Shown: positions 1 to 10,501 of the stretch, piece after piece
How positions within the stretch are numbered: the stretch's first letter is position 1
How the letters are laid out: every line of letters begins with the position of its first letter
Position numbers and translations under genes: made by a program
Notes under the pieces: model-generated
Databases searched by the model: none
Told to the model about the DNA's origin: nothing
Seen by the model: only the letters and a program-made list of their open reading frames with translations
From: RYN-133 sp963754285
Lineage (GTDB): Bacteria > Actinomycetota > Actinomycetes > Mycobacteriales > Jatrophihabitantaceae
Assembly (NCBI GenBank): GCA_963754285.1
Contig: CAVWFN010000002.1
Span: 62,001-126,000, forward strand
Direction of reading: 5' to 3'
Length of the DNA: 64,000 nt

Positions 1-1
1 C

Positions 2-343
2 GACTTCGAGTCGCGCTATGTCGACGGGCTGATCGGGCCGTTGCCCGCCGCGCAGGCGCTCTACGACGAGCGGGCGCCGATCAATCACGTCGCCGGCTTG
101 TCGTGCCCCGTGCTGCTGCTGCAGGGGCTCGACGACCCGATCGTGCCGCCGGCGCAGGCCGAACGGTTCCGCGATGCGCTCGTCGCCAAGGGCCTGCCGT
201 ACGCCTACCGGGCATACGAGGGCGAGTCACACGGGTTCCGGCGGCGCGAGACGATCATCGACGCGTTGGAGAGCTCGCTGTCGTTCTACGGCCAGGTGAT
301 GGGCTTCGAGCCGCCCGGCGTGTCGCGGCTCGAGCTGTCGTGA
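2..343 (+). CDS. S9-type prolyl oligopeptidase / alpha-beta hydrolase, C-terminal part
   Basis: Only the last 113 or so residues are present; the frame is open from base 2, so the start lies before the window. The visible part is the end of an alpha/beta-hydrolase fold. It has a strand followed by GLDDPIVPP carrying the acidic member of the catalytic triad, and ESHGFR carrying the catalytic His. This arrangement is typical of dipeptidyl aminopeptidase/acylaminoacyl peptidase (family S9). The nucleophile elbow Ser is not in view, so the exact specificity cannot be judged. It ends 7 nt before ung and may be cotranscribed with it. Confidence 0.8.
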   Translation, partial: DFESRYVDGLIGPLPAAQALYDERAPINHVAGLSCPVLLLQGLDDPIVPPAQAERFRDALVAKGLPYAYRAYEGESHGFRRRETIIDALESSLSFYGQVMGFEPPGVSRLELS

Positions 344-350
344 GCGGTCG

Positions 351-1019
351 ATGAGTCTGGCCGACGTCGTCGAGGACGGCTGGGCGCAGGCGCTCGCGCC
401 GGTGGCCGGGCAGATCTCGGCGATGGGTGACTTCCTGCGTGCCGAGGTCGAGGCCGGGCGTACCTACCTGCCGGCGGGCAAGAACATCCTGCGGGCGTTC
501 ACCCAGCCCTTCGCCGACGTCCGCGTGCTGATCGTCGGTCAGGACCCGTACCCGACTCCCGGCCATGCGGTCGGGCTGTCGTTCTCGGTGGAGCCCGACG
601 TGCGGCCCGTCCCGCGCTCGCTGCAGAACATCTACCGCGAACTGCAGGCGGACCTCGGCCTGCCCACGCCGTCCAACGGCGACCTGACGCCGTGGTCGAG
701 GCACGGCGTGCTGCTGCTGAACAGGTGCCTGACCGTGGCGCCGCGCAACCCCGGGTCACACCGGGGCAAGGGCTGGGAGGCGGTGACCGACCAGGCCATC
801 CGCGCGCTGGTCGCCCGCGGCACGCCGATGGTTGCCATCCTGTGGGGACGAGACGCGCAGTCGCTCGGCGCGCTGCTCGGCGGCGTCCCGCGCATCGAGT
901 CGGCGCACCCGTCCCCGATGTCCGCAGATCGGGGCTTCTTCGGCTCGAAGCCGTTCAGCCGGGCGAATGCCGCCCTGGAAGCCCAGGGGAGCGCGCCGGT
1001 CGACTGGTCGCTCACCTGA
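351..1019 (+). CDS. ung: uracil-DNA glycosylase (family 1)
   Basis: Removes uracil from DNA to start base-excision repair in the cytoplasm. The 222-residue length fits family 1 UDG. The water-activating motif GQDPYP lies near residue 64, followed by the AVGLSFSV uracil-pocket segment. The C-terminal AHPSPMSA loop corresponds to the HPSPLS DNA-intercalation motif with His as catalytic residue. The ATG is 7 nt after the preceding gene. Its 3' end is 4 nt from the first palindrome pair (1024-1140), which separates it from the convergent gene on the other strand. Confidence 0.95.
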   Translation: MSLADVVEDGWAQALAPVAGQISAMGDFLRAEVEAGRTYLPAGKNILRAFTQPFADVRVLIVGQDPYPTPGHAVGLSFSVEPDVRPVPRSLQNIYRELQADLGLPTPSNGDLTPWSRHGVLLLNRCLTVAPRNPGSHRGKGWEAVTDQAIRALVARGTPMVAILWGRDAQSLGALLGGVPRIESAHPSPMSADRGFFGSKPFSRANAALEAQGSAPVDWSLT

Positions 1020-1023
1020 CACC

Positions 1024-1140
1024 GTTTCCCCGCTGGTGCTCGGTTTCCCCGTGCCAGAGCGACCATCAGCGGGGAACCGTCCACGGCTTTCCCCGCTGGT
1101 GCTCGGTTTCCCGTGCCAGAGCGACCACCAACGGGGAAAG
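1024..1140. repeat. paired palindromic repeat, cluster 1 (copies A 1024-1077, B 1087-1140)
   Basis: Two tandem copies of a 54-bp interrupted palindrome with a 63-bp period. Each begins TTTCCCCGCTGGTGCTCG and ends with a near-complementary arm, GCGACCATCAGCGGGGAA in A and GCGACCACCAACGGGGAA in B. The loops are almost identical in A and B (CGGTTTCCC-(C)-GTGCCAGA). The pair fills the gap between ung (+) and a convergent minus-strand gene whose stop codon starts at 1146 on its own strand, 4 nt beyond the last A of copy B. Three more pairs occur in the window. No T-tract follows either arm, so it is not a classical intrinsic terminator. Confidence 0.9.
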
Positions 1141-1143
1141 GCA

Positions 1144-1611
1144 TCAGGCCAGGCGGGCGGGAAAGCCGCCGGTGGCGACCGGGCCCCAGCGCTGCGGGGT
1201 CACCCGGATCAGCGACTTGCCCTGGTCGCGCATCGCCTGGCGGTACTCGTCCCAGTCGGAATGTTCGCCGCTGATGCAGCGGAAGTACTCGACCAGCCCG
1301 TCCTCGGCCTCCTGCGACGGCATGTCGAACACCTCGGCCGGCCCGTCGACCTGCACCCAGGCGCCGCCGAAGTCGTCCGAGAGCACCATGACGCTGGCGA
1401 CCGGGTCGCGCTTGAGGTTGTACAGCTTGGCCCGCTCGGGGTAGCTGGAGATCACGATGTGGCCCTCGGACGACACGCCGCCGGTCACCGGCGACAGCTG
1501 CGGTGACCCGTCGCGGCGGCGCGTGGCGAGGATCATCTGATGTCTGGGACGAACGAAGTCCAGCAGTTCGTTGAGATCGACGGTGGTGTTCGTGGCAATC
1601 GTCCGCGGCAT
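1144..1611 (-). CDS. PPOX-class pyridoxamine 5'-phosphate oxidase-like protein (probably F420- or FMN-dependent)
   Basis: A 155-residue split-barrel flavin-fold protein. The sequence MILATRRRDGSPQLSPV near residue 26, then ISSYPERAKLYNLKRDP and a VQVDGPAEV segment, match the small actinobacterial PPOX F420-dependent oxidoreductase group (the Rv1155/TIGR03618 type). These proteins use a deazaflavin or flavin cofactor to reduce small molecules or tetrapyrroles; the substrate here is unknown. The start is the ATG at 1611-1609, divergent from uvrA with about 69 bp between the two starts. The frame stays open upstream across the antisense of uvrA, which is a GC artefact and not an extension of the gene. 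Confidence 0.85.
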   Translation of the reverse strand: MPRTIATNTTVDLNELLDFVRPRHQMILATRRRDGSPQLSPVTGGVSSEGHIVISSYPERAKLYNLKRDPVASVMVLSDDFGGAWVQVDGPAEVFDMPSQEAEDGLVEYFRCISGEHSDWDEYRQAMRDQGKSLIRVTPQRWGPVATGGFPARLA

Positions 1612-1637
1612 CACTCCATAGTGTCCGACCCGGTCAC

Positions 1638-1658
1638 TAGTCTCGAACACTGATCCCT
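1638..1658 (+). promoter_or_regulatory. candidate uvrA promoter with half SOS box
   Basis: TAGTCT at 1638-1643 is a plausible -10 box about 37 nt before the uvrA start. TCGAAC at 1643-1648 equals one half of the actinobacterial LexA box (TCGAAC-N4-GTTCGA), but the second half reads ATCCCT instead of GTTCGA. It may be a degenerate LexA site; sequence alone does not settle this. Confidence 0.25.
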
Positions 1659-1680
1659 CCGACGACCCGGAAGAGTGCGC

Positions 1681-4650
<2,970 letters not shown>

Positions 4651-4676
4651 CCGCGGCGCGCGAGATCATCGAGGTC

Positions 4677-5228
4677 GTGACCGACGTGACGACCCTGACC
4701 ACCGAGCGCCTGATCCTTCGTCCGTGGCGCGAGAGCGACCTCGAACCGTTCGCGGCGATGAATGCCGATCCCGAGGTGATGCGCTTCTTCCCGCGCAGCC
4801 TCGACCGCGAGGGCAGTGATGCGATGGCCGCCCGACTCAGCGCGCGCATCGAGGCGAACGGGTGGGGCCTGTGGGCTGTCGAGGTCCCCGGTGCGGCGCC
4901 GTTCATCGGCTTCATCGGATTGCAGCCGATTCCGTTCGAAGCACATTTCACCCCGGCCGTCGAGGTCGGGTGGCGTCTCGACAAGGCCCATTGGGGACGC
5001 GGCTATGCGCCCGAGGGGGCTCGGGCCGCGCTCGACTACGCCTTCGGAACGCTCGAGCTGGACGAGGTGGTGTCGATGACGATCCCGGCCAACGAACCCT
5101 CGCAACGAGTGATGACCAAGCTCGGTCTGACCCGTGACCCGGCCGACGACTTCGACCACCCGAACCTGCCGGACTGGGAGCACCGCCGCCACGTCCTCTA
5201 CCGAATCCGCCGCGCCGACTGGCAGTGA
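4677..5228 (+). CDS. GNAT family N-acetyltransferase (RimJ/RimL type)
   Basis: About 183 residues. The opening TTERLILRPWRESDLEPFAAMN is the RimJ/RimL-type start of the GNAT fold. The acetyl-CoA pyrophosphate loop lies around GWRLDKAHWGRGYAPEG (Q/R-x-x-G-x-G/A), and the C-terminal ANEPSQRVMTKLGL strand-helix is typical. The substrate could be a protein N-terminus or a small amine and cannot be read from the sequence. The GTG at 4677 is the first in-frame start after the uvrA stop (27 nt). Its stop overlaps an alternative GTG of the next gene, so the two are probably translated from one mRNA. Confidence 0.85.
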   Translation: MTDVTTLTTERLILRPWRESDLEPFAAMNADPEVMRFFPRSLDREGSDAMAARLSARIEANGWGLWAVEVPGAAPFIGFIGLQPIPFEAHFTPAVEVGWRLDKAHWGRGYAPEGARAALDYAFGTLELDEVVSMTIPANEPSQRVMTKLGLTRDPADDFDHPNLPDWEHRRHVLYRIRRADWQ

Positions 5229-5242
5229 CTAGCGTCGAGATC

Positions 5243-6226
5243 ATGGAAAAGCGAATCCTGGGACGCACCGGCCGCGAGGTCTCGGTCGTCGGACTCGGCA
5301 CGTGGCAGCTCGGTGCCGACTGGGGCCAGGTCGACGAATCGGATGCGCTCGACGTCTTGTCCGCCGCGGTCGACGCCGGCGTCACGCTGTTCGACACCGC
5401 CGACGTCTACGGAGACGGGCGCAGCGAGCAGCTGATCGGGCGCTTCCTGCGCGAGCATCCCGACAACGACGTGCTGGTCGCCACGAAGATGGGACGGCGT
5501 GCCGACCAGGTTCCCGAGAACTACTCCGCAGCGAACTTCCGCGCGTGGAACGACCGGTCGCGGCGCAATCTCGGCGTCGACACGCTCGACCTCGTGCAGC
5601 TGCACTGCCCGCCGTCGCCGGTCTACAGCGACGACGAGGTCTTCGATGCGTTGGACGCGATGGTCGAGGACGGCCGCATCGCCGCGTACGGCGTGAGCGT
5701 CGAGCGGGTCGACGAGGCGCTCACCGCGATCGCGCGCCCCAATGTGGCGAGCGTGCAGATCATCCTGAACGCGTTCCGGCAGAAGCCGCTCGAACGGGTG
5801 TTGCCCGCCGCGGCCGAGGCCGGCGTCGGCATCCTCGCCCGCGTGCCGCTCGCGTCGGGCCTGCTGTCGGGCCGCTACACCGAGCAGACCACGTTCGCCG
5901 CCGACGACCACCGCAACTACAACCGCACCGGTGCGGCGTTCGACGTCGGCGAGACCTTCGCCGGGGTGGATTTCACGACCGGGGTCGCCGCGGCCCGCAC
6001 GTTTTCCGGGCTCGCTCACGAAGGCATCACTCCTGCGCAGTTGGCGCTGCGCTGGATCATCGACCAGCCGCAGGTGACGGCCGTGATTCCGGGGGCCCGC
6101 ACGGTCGAGCAGGCTCGTGGCAACGCCTCGGCGGGCGAACTTGCCCCACTCGACGACAGCAGCCGGGACGCGGTGCGCGATCTCTACGACGAGAAGATCC
6201 GTCAGGCCGTGCACGACCGCTGGTAA
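5243..6226 (+). CDS. aldo/keto reductase
   Basis: About 327 residues with a TIM-barrel AKR pattern. It opens with LGRTGREVSVVGLGTWQLG. FDTADVYGDGRSEQLIGR carries the catalytic Asp and Tyr, and ATKMGRR carries the Lys. LDLVQLHCPP holds the usual His. The C-terminal IPGARTVEQARGNASA loop binds the NADPH phosphate. It presumably reduces aldehydes or ketones with NADPH; the substrate is unknown. The ATG at 5243 is chosen; an in-frame GTG at 5225 overlapping the previous stop would add six residues. Confidence 0.9.
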   Translation: MEKRILGRTGREVSVVGLGTWQLGADWGQVDESDALDVLSAAVDAGVTLFDTADVYGDGRSEQLIGRFLREHPDNDVLVATKMGRRADQVPENYSAANFRAWNDRSRRNLGVDTLDLVQLHCPPSPVYSDDEVFDALDAMVEDGRIAAYGVSVERVDEALTAIARPNVASVQIILNAFRQKPLERVLPAAAEAGVGILARVPLASGLLSGRYTEQTTFAADDHRNYNRTGAAFDVGETFAGVDFTTGVAAARTFSGLAHEGITPAQLALRWIIDQPQVTAVIPGARTVEQARGNASAGELAPLDDSSRDAVRDLYDEKIRQAVHDRW

Positions 6227-6234
6227 CCGGCAAA

Positions 6235-6247
6235 CCTGTCGCACAGG
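6235..6247 (+). promoter_or_regulatory. small dyad in front of the MFS transporter
   Basis: CCTGT-CGC-ACAGG is a perfect 5-bp inverted repeat 18 nt before the MFS start codon. CAAAGT at 6253-6258, 6 nt before the ATG, could be the -10 box of a leaderless message. The dyad would then sit in the promoter spacer, where a repressor could bind. Confidence 0.25.
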
Positions 6248-6264
6248 TGTGACAAAGTCGGAGC

Positions 6265-7464
6265 ATGGGTATCGCCGGCTACCGCAGCATCCTCGCGCTG
6301 CGTGACGTGCGCCGGGTGCTGTGGCTCAGCATCGTCGTGCGGGTGCCCATGTGGGCGGGCAATGTCGTCCTGACCCTGCACGTCGTCACGCACCTGCACC
6401 GCTCGTACAGCGAAGCCGGGCTCGTTGCGGGCATCGCCACCGTCGCCCTCGCGATCAGCGCGCCGTGGCGCGGTCGCCGGCTCGACAAGGTCGGCCTGCG
6501 CGCCACCGTCGCGCCGTCGTTGCTCGTGCTCGCCGTCTGCTGGAGCATCGCGCCGTTCGTGTCCTACTGGCCGCTCGTCGCGCTCGCCGCCGCCGGCGGG
6601 CTGTTCGTCATCCCGTCGTTCTCGATCGTGCGGCAGGCGCTCATGCACGCCGTCCCCGACGAGATGCGCAAGACCGCGCTGTCGATCGACGCTGTCGTCA
6701 TCGAGATCTCGTTCATGATCGGCCCGGTGCTCGGTGTGCTGCTCGCTACTACGTGGAGCACACCGTGGGCACTGTTCAGCTGCGAGCTGACCTCGGTGCT
6801 CGGCGGGATCGTGCTGTGGCTGATGAACCCGGCGATCGGTCATCAAGACAGCGATTCGCACGTCAGCGTCCGGTCGTGGCTGTCGGCGCGCGCGATCGCC
6901 GTGCTCGCCGCGTGCCTCGCTGCCACGATCGTGCTCACCGGCACCGACGTCAGCATCGTCGCTGCGTTGCGGGCCATGCACCACGCCTCGCTGATCGGTG
7001 TCGTGCTCGCCCTGTGGGGGCTGGGCAGCGCCCTGGGGGGTGTCGTCTACGGATCGATGTCGCGGTCGGTGAACCCGTTCGTGCTGCTCGCGCTGCTGTC
7101 GGCGCTCACCTTCCCGGCTGTGCTGGCCCGCGAACCGATCTCGCTGGCGGCGCTGCTCGTCCTCGCCGGCGTGTGTTGTGCTCCGACGATCACCGCAACC
7201 GTCGACTCCCTGTCACGGGTCGTGCCCAGTGCGGTCCGAGGCGAGGCGATGGGCTGGCACTCGTCGGCACTCACCGCCGGGACGGCCATCGGCGCGCCCA
7301 TCGCGGGTGTCGCGATCGACCACTCCGGCTGGCAGGGCGGCCTGTGGCTCCCGGCGATCATCGGGTTGGCCATCGCCGCACTCGGCCTGGCCGCGACACG
7401 CCGTCGCCGCACGAGCGAGAGTGGCCCGCCGCGGGAGCTGTCCCTGCAGAATGCTCGGACGTGA
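6265..7464 (+). CDS. MFS transporter
   Basis: A 399-residue integral membrane protein with about 12 hydrophobic segments. The loop after TM2 reads APWRGRRLDKVGLRATV, a variant of the MFS motif A (G-x-x-x-D-x-x-G-R/K). It looks like a 12-TM efflux-type permease; the cargo is unknown. Its stop codon overlaps the GTG start of the next gene (GTGA), so it is translationally coupled to the adenosine-deaminase family gene. A link to nucleoside traffic is possible but only inferred from this coupling. Confidence 0.85.
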   Translation: MGIAGYRSILALRDVRRVLWLSIVVRVPMWAGNVVLTLHVVTHLHRSYSEAGLVAGIATVALAISAPWRGRRLDKVGLRATVAPSLLVLAVCWSIAPFVSYWPLVALAAAGGLFVIPSFSIVRQALMHAVPDEMRKTALSIDAVVIEISFMIGPVLGVLLATTWSTPWALFSCELTSVLGGIVLWLMNPAIGHQDSDSHVSVRSWLSARAIAVLAACLAATIVLTGTDVSIVAALRAMHHASLIGVVLALWGLGSALGGVVYGSMSRSVNPFVLLALLSALTFPAVLAREPISLAALLVLAGVCCAPTITATVDSLSRVVPSAVRGEAMGWHSSALTAGTAIGAPIAGVAIDHSGWQGGLWLPAIIGLAIAALGLAATRRRRTSESGPPRELSLQNART

Positions 7465-8492
7465 GTAGATTCGCTTCCTTCATCGCGGGATTGCCCAAGG
7501 CCGAGTTGCACGTCCATCACGTCGGGTCGGCGTCACCGCACACCGTTGCGCAGCTGGCCGCGCGCCACGACGGCTCCACGCCGGTGCCTGCCGATCCCGA
7601 GAAGCTCGCGCAGTACTTCACGTTCACCGACTTCGCGCACTTCATCGACGTCTACCTGTCGGTGGTCGACCTGATCCGTGACGCCGAAGACGTCTGGACG
7701 CTCACCTACGACATCGCCCGCGACCTCGCCGCGCAGAACGTCCGCTATGCCGAGCTGACGCTCACCCCGTACTCGTCGGTCGTACGCGGCATCCCGCCGC
7801 AGGCCTTCTGCGAGGCTGTCGAGGACGCCCGCCGGCGCGCCGAGGACGACCATGGCGTGCAGCTGCGCTGGTGCTTCGACATCCCCGGCGAGGCCGGCAT
7901 CGAAGCAGGCGACGTCACCCTCGACATGGCGCTGCTCATGCGCCCGGACGGGCTGGTCAGCTTCGGGCTCGGCGGCCCCGAGATCGGCGTCCCGCGCAGC
8001 ACGTTCACCGATCACTTCAACGCCGCGCGCGCCGCGGGGTTGCACAGCGTCCCGCACGCCGGCGAGTCGACAGGCCCCGAATCGATCTGGGAGGCGCTCG
8101 ACCTGCTGGGCGCCGAACGCATCGGTCACGGCATCGCGGCGGCCCAGGACGAAGCCCTGCTCGCCCGACTCCGGGACGAGGCGATCCCGCTCGAGGTCTG
8201 CCCGACGTCCAACGTCTGCACGCGCGCGGTCGCCTCGCTCGCCGACCACCCGCTGCCCGCGCTGGTCGCGGCCGGCGTGCCGGTCACCATCAACTCCGAC
8301 GACCCGCCCATGTTCTCGACCACCCTCACCCACGAGTACGAGGTCGCCGCCGACCTCCTCCATCTCGACGAGGCGGGCATCGCCGACCTGGCTCGTGCGG
8401 CCGTCCGCGCGTCGTTCCTCGACGACGCGGGCAAGACCGAGTTGCTCACTGAGATCGACGAGTACGAAACGGTGTTCGGTCACACCGCCTGA
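7461..8492 (+). CDS. adenosine deaminase family protein (adenosine or aminodeoxyfutalosine deaminase)
   Basis: About 343 residues of the amidohydrolase fold. Zinc ligands and catalytic residues are visible: HVH in AELHVHHVGS (residues about 14-16), SVPHAGES (His, Glu), ERIGHG and NSDDPP (paired Asp). Canonical ADA has HVHLDG at the first motif; this protein has HVHHVGS, a variant that I recall in other actinobacterial paralogues. Some enzymes of this superfamily branch act on 6-amino-6-deoxyfutalosine in menaquinone synthesis, so purine salvage is likely but not certain. GTG start overlapping the MFS stop by 4 nt. Confidence 0.85.
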   Translation: MSRFASFIAGLPKAELHVHHVGSASPHTVAQLAARHDGSTPVPADPEKLAQYFTFTDFAHFIDVYLSVVDLIRDAEDVWTLTYDIARDLAAQNVRYAELTLTPYSSVVRGIPPQAFCEAVEDARRRAEDDHGVQLRWCFDIPGEAGIEAGDVTLDMALLMRPDGLVSFGLGGPEIGVPRSTFTDHFNAARAAGLHSVPHAGESTGPESIWEALDLLGAERIGHGIAAAQDEALLARLRDEAIPLEVCPTSNVCTRAVASLADHPLPALVAAGVPVTINSDDPPMFSTTLTHEYEVAADLLHLDEAGIADLARAAVRASFLDDAGKTELLTEIDEYETVFGHTA

Positions 8493-8493
8493 C

Positions 8494-8506
8494 TAACCTG
8501 GACGGC
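8494..8506 (+). promoter_or_regulatory. leaderless -10 box for uvrC
   Basis: TAACCT at 8494-8499 is followed by 7 nt and then the uvrC GTG at 8507. This places transcription start on the start codon (TANNNT-N7-GTG). The same spacing is seen at several other genes here. Confidence 0.45.
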
Positions 8507-10501
8507 GTGCCTGACCCGTCCAGCTACCGGCCCGCGCCGGGGACGATCCCGCTCGAACCCGGCGTCTACAAGTTCCGCGACAGCCACGGCCGCGTCATTT
8601 ACGTCGGCAAGGCGAAGAGCCTGCGGCAGCGGCTGAATTCGTACTTCGCCGACGTCGCCGGACTGCACCCGCGCACCCGGCAGATGGTCACCAGCGCCGC
8701 CAGCGTCGAGTGGACGCTCGTCAAGAACGAAGTCGAGGCACTGCAGCTCGAATTCAACTGGATCAAGGAGTTCGACCCGCGGTTCAACGTCAAGTACCGC
8801 GACGACAAGTCCTACCCCAGCCTGGCCGTGACCTTGTTCGAGGAGTACCCGCGGCTGCAGGTCATGCGCGGCCCGAAACGCAAGGGCGTGCGCTACTTCG
8901 GGCCGTACAGCCACGCCTGGGCCATCCGCGAGACCCTCGACCTGCTGCTGCGGGTGTTCCCGGCGCGTACCTGCAGCGCCGGCGTGTTCAAGCGCGCGGG
9001 GCAGATCGGGCGTCCGTGCCTGCTCGGCTACATCGGCAAGTGCAGCGCCCCGTGTGTCGACCGCGTCACAGCCGACGAGCATCGCAAGATCGTCGACGAC
9101 TTCTGCGACTTCATGGCCGGCAAGACCGACTCGATGATCAGGCGCCTCGAACGGCGCATGCAAGAGGCGAGTGACAACCTCGAGTTCGAACTCGCCGCCC
9201 GCGTGCGCGACGACCTCGAGGCGCTGCGCCGGGCGATGGAGAAGCAGGCCGTCGTGTTCGGCGACGGCACCGACGCCGACGTCGTCGCGTTCGCCGAGGA
9301 CGATCTCGAGGCGGCGGTGCAGGTGTTCCATGTGCGTGGCGGGCGGGTGCGCGGCCAACGTGGCTGGGTCGTCGACAAGCTGGACGAGATGAGTCTCGGC
9401 GACCTCGTCGAGCAGTTCCTCACGCAGTTCTACGGCGTGTTCAACGACCCCAGCGACGACGGGTCGGAGATCCCGCGCGAGATCCTCGTCCCGGTGCTGC
9501 CCGACGACAACGGCGCGCTGAGCGAATGGCTCGGCGAGCGGCGTGGCTCGCGGGTCAACATCCGGGTGCCGCAGCGCGGCGACAAGCGCGCCCTTGCCGA
9601 GACCGTCGCCCGCAACGCCGCGCAATCGCTCAACCAGCACAAGCTCAAGCGGGCCTCCGACCTGACGGCGCGTTCGCGCGCGCTCGGCGAACTGCAAGAG
9701 GCCCTCGCCCTCGACAATGCGCCGCTGCGCATCGAGTGCTTCGACATCAGCCACGTGCAGGGCACCAATGTGGTCGCGTCCATGGTCGTGTTCGAGGACG
9801 GGCTGGCGCGTAAGAGTGAATACCGCCGCTTCGCCATGCGGGAGGGGACGGGCGACACCGACTGGATCGCCGAGGTGATCCGGCGCCGCTTCGCCCGCTA
9901 CCTCGACGAGCAGGTCGACGAAGGCGCCGATGCCGATTCCGATCCGGCTGCCGAGCAGCGTGATCTGCCGCCCGGCATCGACCCGGACACCGGCCGTCCG
10001 AAGAAGTTCGCCTACCCGCCCAATCTCGTCGTCGTCGACGGCGGCGCGCCCCAGGTCGCGGCGGCGCAGGCGGTGCTCGACGAGATGGGCATCGACGACA
10101 TCGCCCTCGTCGGCCTGGCCAAGCGCCTCGAAGAGGTGTGGCTGCCGGGGGAGCAGTACCCGACGATCCTGCCCCGCACGTCAGAGGGGTTGTACCTGCT
10201 GCAGCGCGTGCGCGATGAGGCGCACCGGTTCGCGATCACGTTCCACCGGCAGAAGCGCTCGAAGTCGATGATCACCTCGGCGCTCGACGGCATCGCCGGC
10301 CTGGGCGAGACCCGGCGCAAGGCGCTGCTGCGCCAGTTCGGCTCGCTCAAGCGGTTGCGTGCGGCGAGCGTCGACGACATCGCCGAGGTCCCGGGCATCG
10401 GCCCGCGCACTGCGACAGCTATCGTCGCGGCGCTGCACAACAACGACGACACTCCGGCCGCCCCCGCAGTGAACGTCACTACGGGAGAAGTTCTGGAATG
10501 A
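8507..10501 (+). CDS. uvrC: excinuclease ABC subunit C
   Basis: Dual-incision nuclease of nucleotide excision repair, 664 residues. The N-terminal GIY-YIG domain is clear (PGVYKFRD...IYVGKAKSLRQRL, about 12-40). A UVR helical hairpin for UvrB contact lies around residues 205-240 (LEFELAARVRDDLEALR). The RNase H-like C-terminal endonuclease half includes ECFDISH, VVVDGG and DEAHRFAITFHR. Two helix-hairpin-helix motifs close the protein (GIAGLGETRRKALL and VPGIGPRTATAI). It overlaps rapZ by ATGA. The uvrC-rapZ-yvcK-whiA order is conserved in actinobacteria. Confidence 0.97.
   Translation: MPDPSSYRPAPGTIPLEPGVYKFRDSHGRVIYVGKAKSLRQRLNSYFADVAGLHPRTRQMVTSAASVEWTLVKNEVEALQLEFNWIKEFDPRFNVKYRDDKSYPSLAVTLFEEYPRLQVMRGPKRKGVRYFGPYSHAWAIRETLDLLLRVFPARTCSAGVFKRAGQIGRPCLLGYIGKCSAPCVDRVTADEHRKIVDDFCDFMAGKTDSMIRRLERRMQEASDNLEFELAARVRDDLEALRRAMEKQAVVFGDGTDADVVAFAEDDLEAAVQVFHVRGGRVRGQRGWVVDKLDEMSLGDLVEQFLTQFYGVFNDPSDDGSEIPREILVPVLPDDNGALSEWLGERRGSRVNIRVPQRGDKRALAETVARNAAQSLNQHKLKRASDLTARSRALGELQEALALDNAPLRIECFDISHVQGTNVVASMVVFEDGLARKSEYRRFAMREGTGDTDWIAEVIRRRFARYLDEQVDEGADADSDPAAEQRDLPPGIDPDTGRPKKFAYPPNLVVVDGGAPQVAAAQAVLDEMGIDDIALVGLAKRLEEVWLPGEQYPTILPRTSEGLYLLQRVRDEAHRFAITFHRQKRSKSMITSALDGIAGLGETRRKALLRQFGSLKRLRAASVDDIAEVPGIGPRTATAIVAALHNNDDTPAAPAVNVTTGEVLE

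Noticed and set aside
1024..1140. Repeat pairs as a minimal CRISPR array
   Set aside because: Only two units, 9-11 bp between copies, palindromes of 54 bp with variable loops, and no cas genes nearby.
1643..1658. Full LexA box before uvrA
   Set aside because: Only the left half TCGAAC matches; the right half ATCCCT does not, so it is kept only as a weak candidate.
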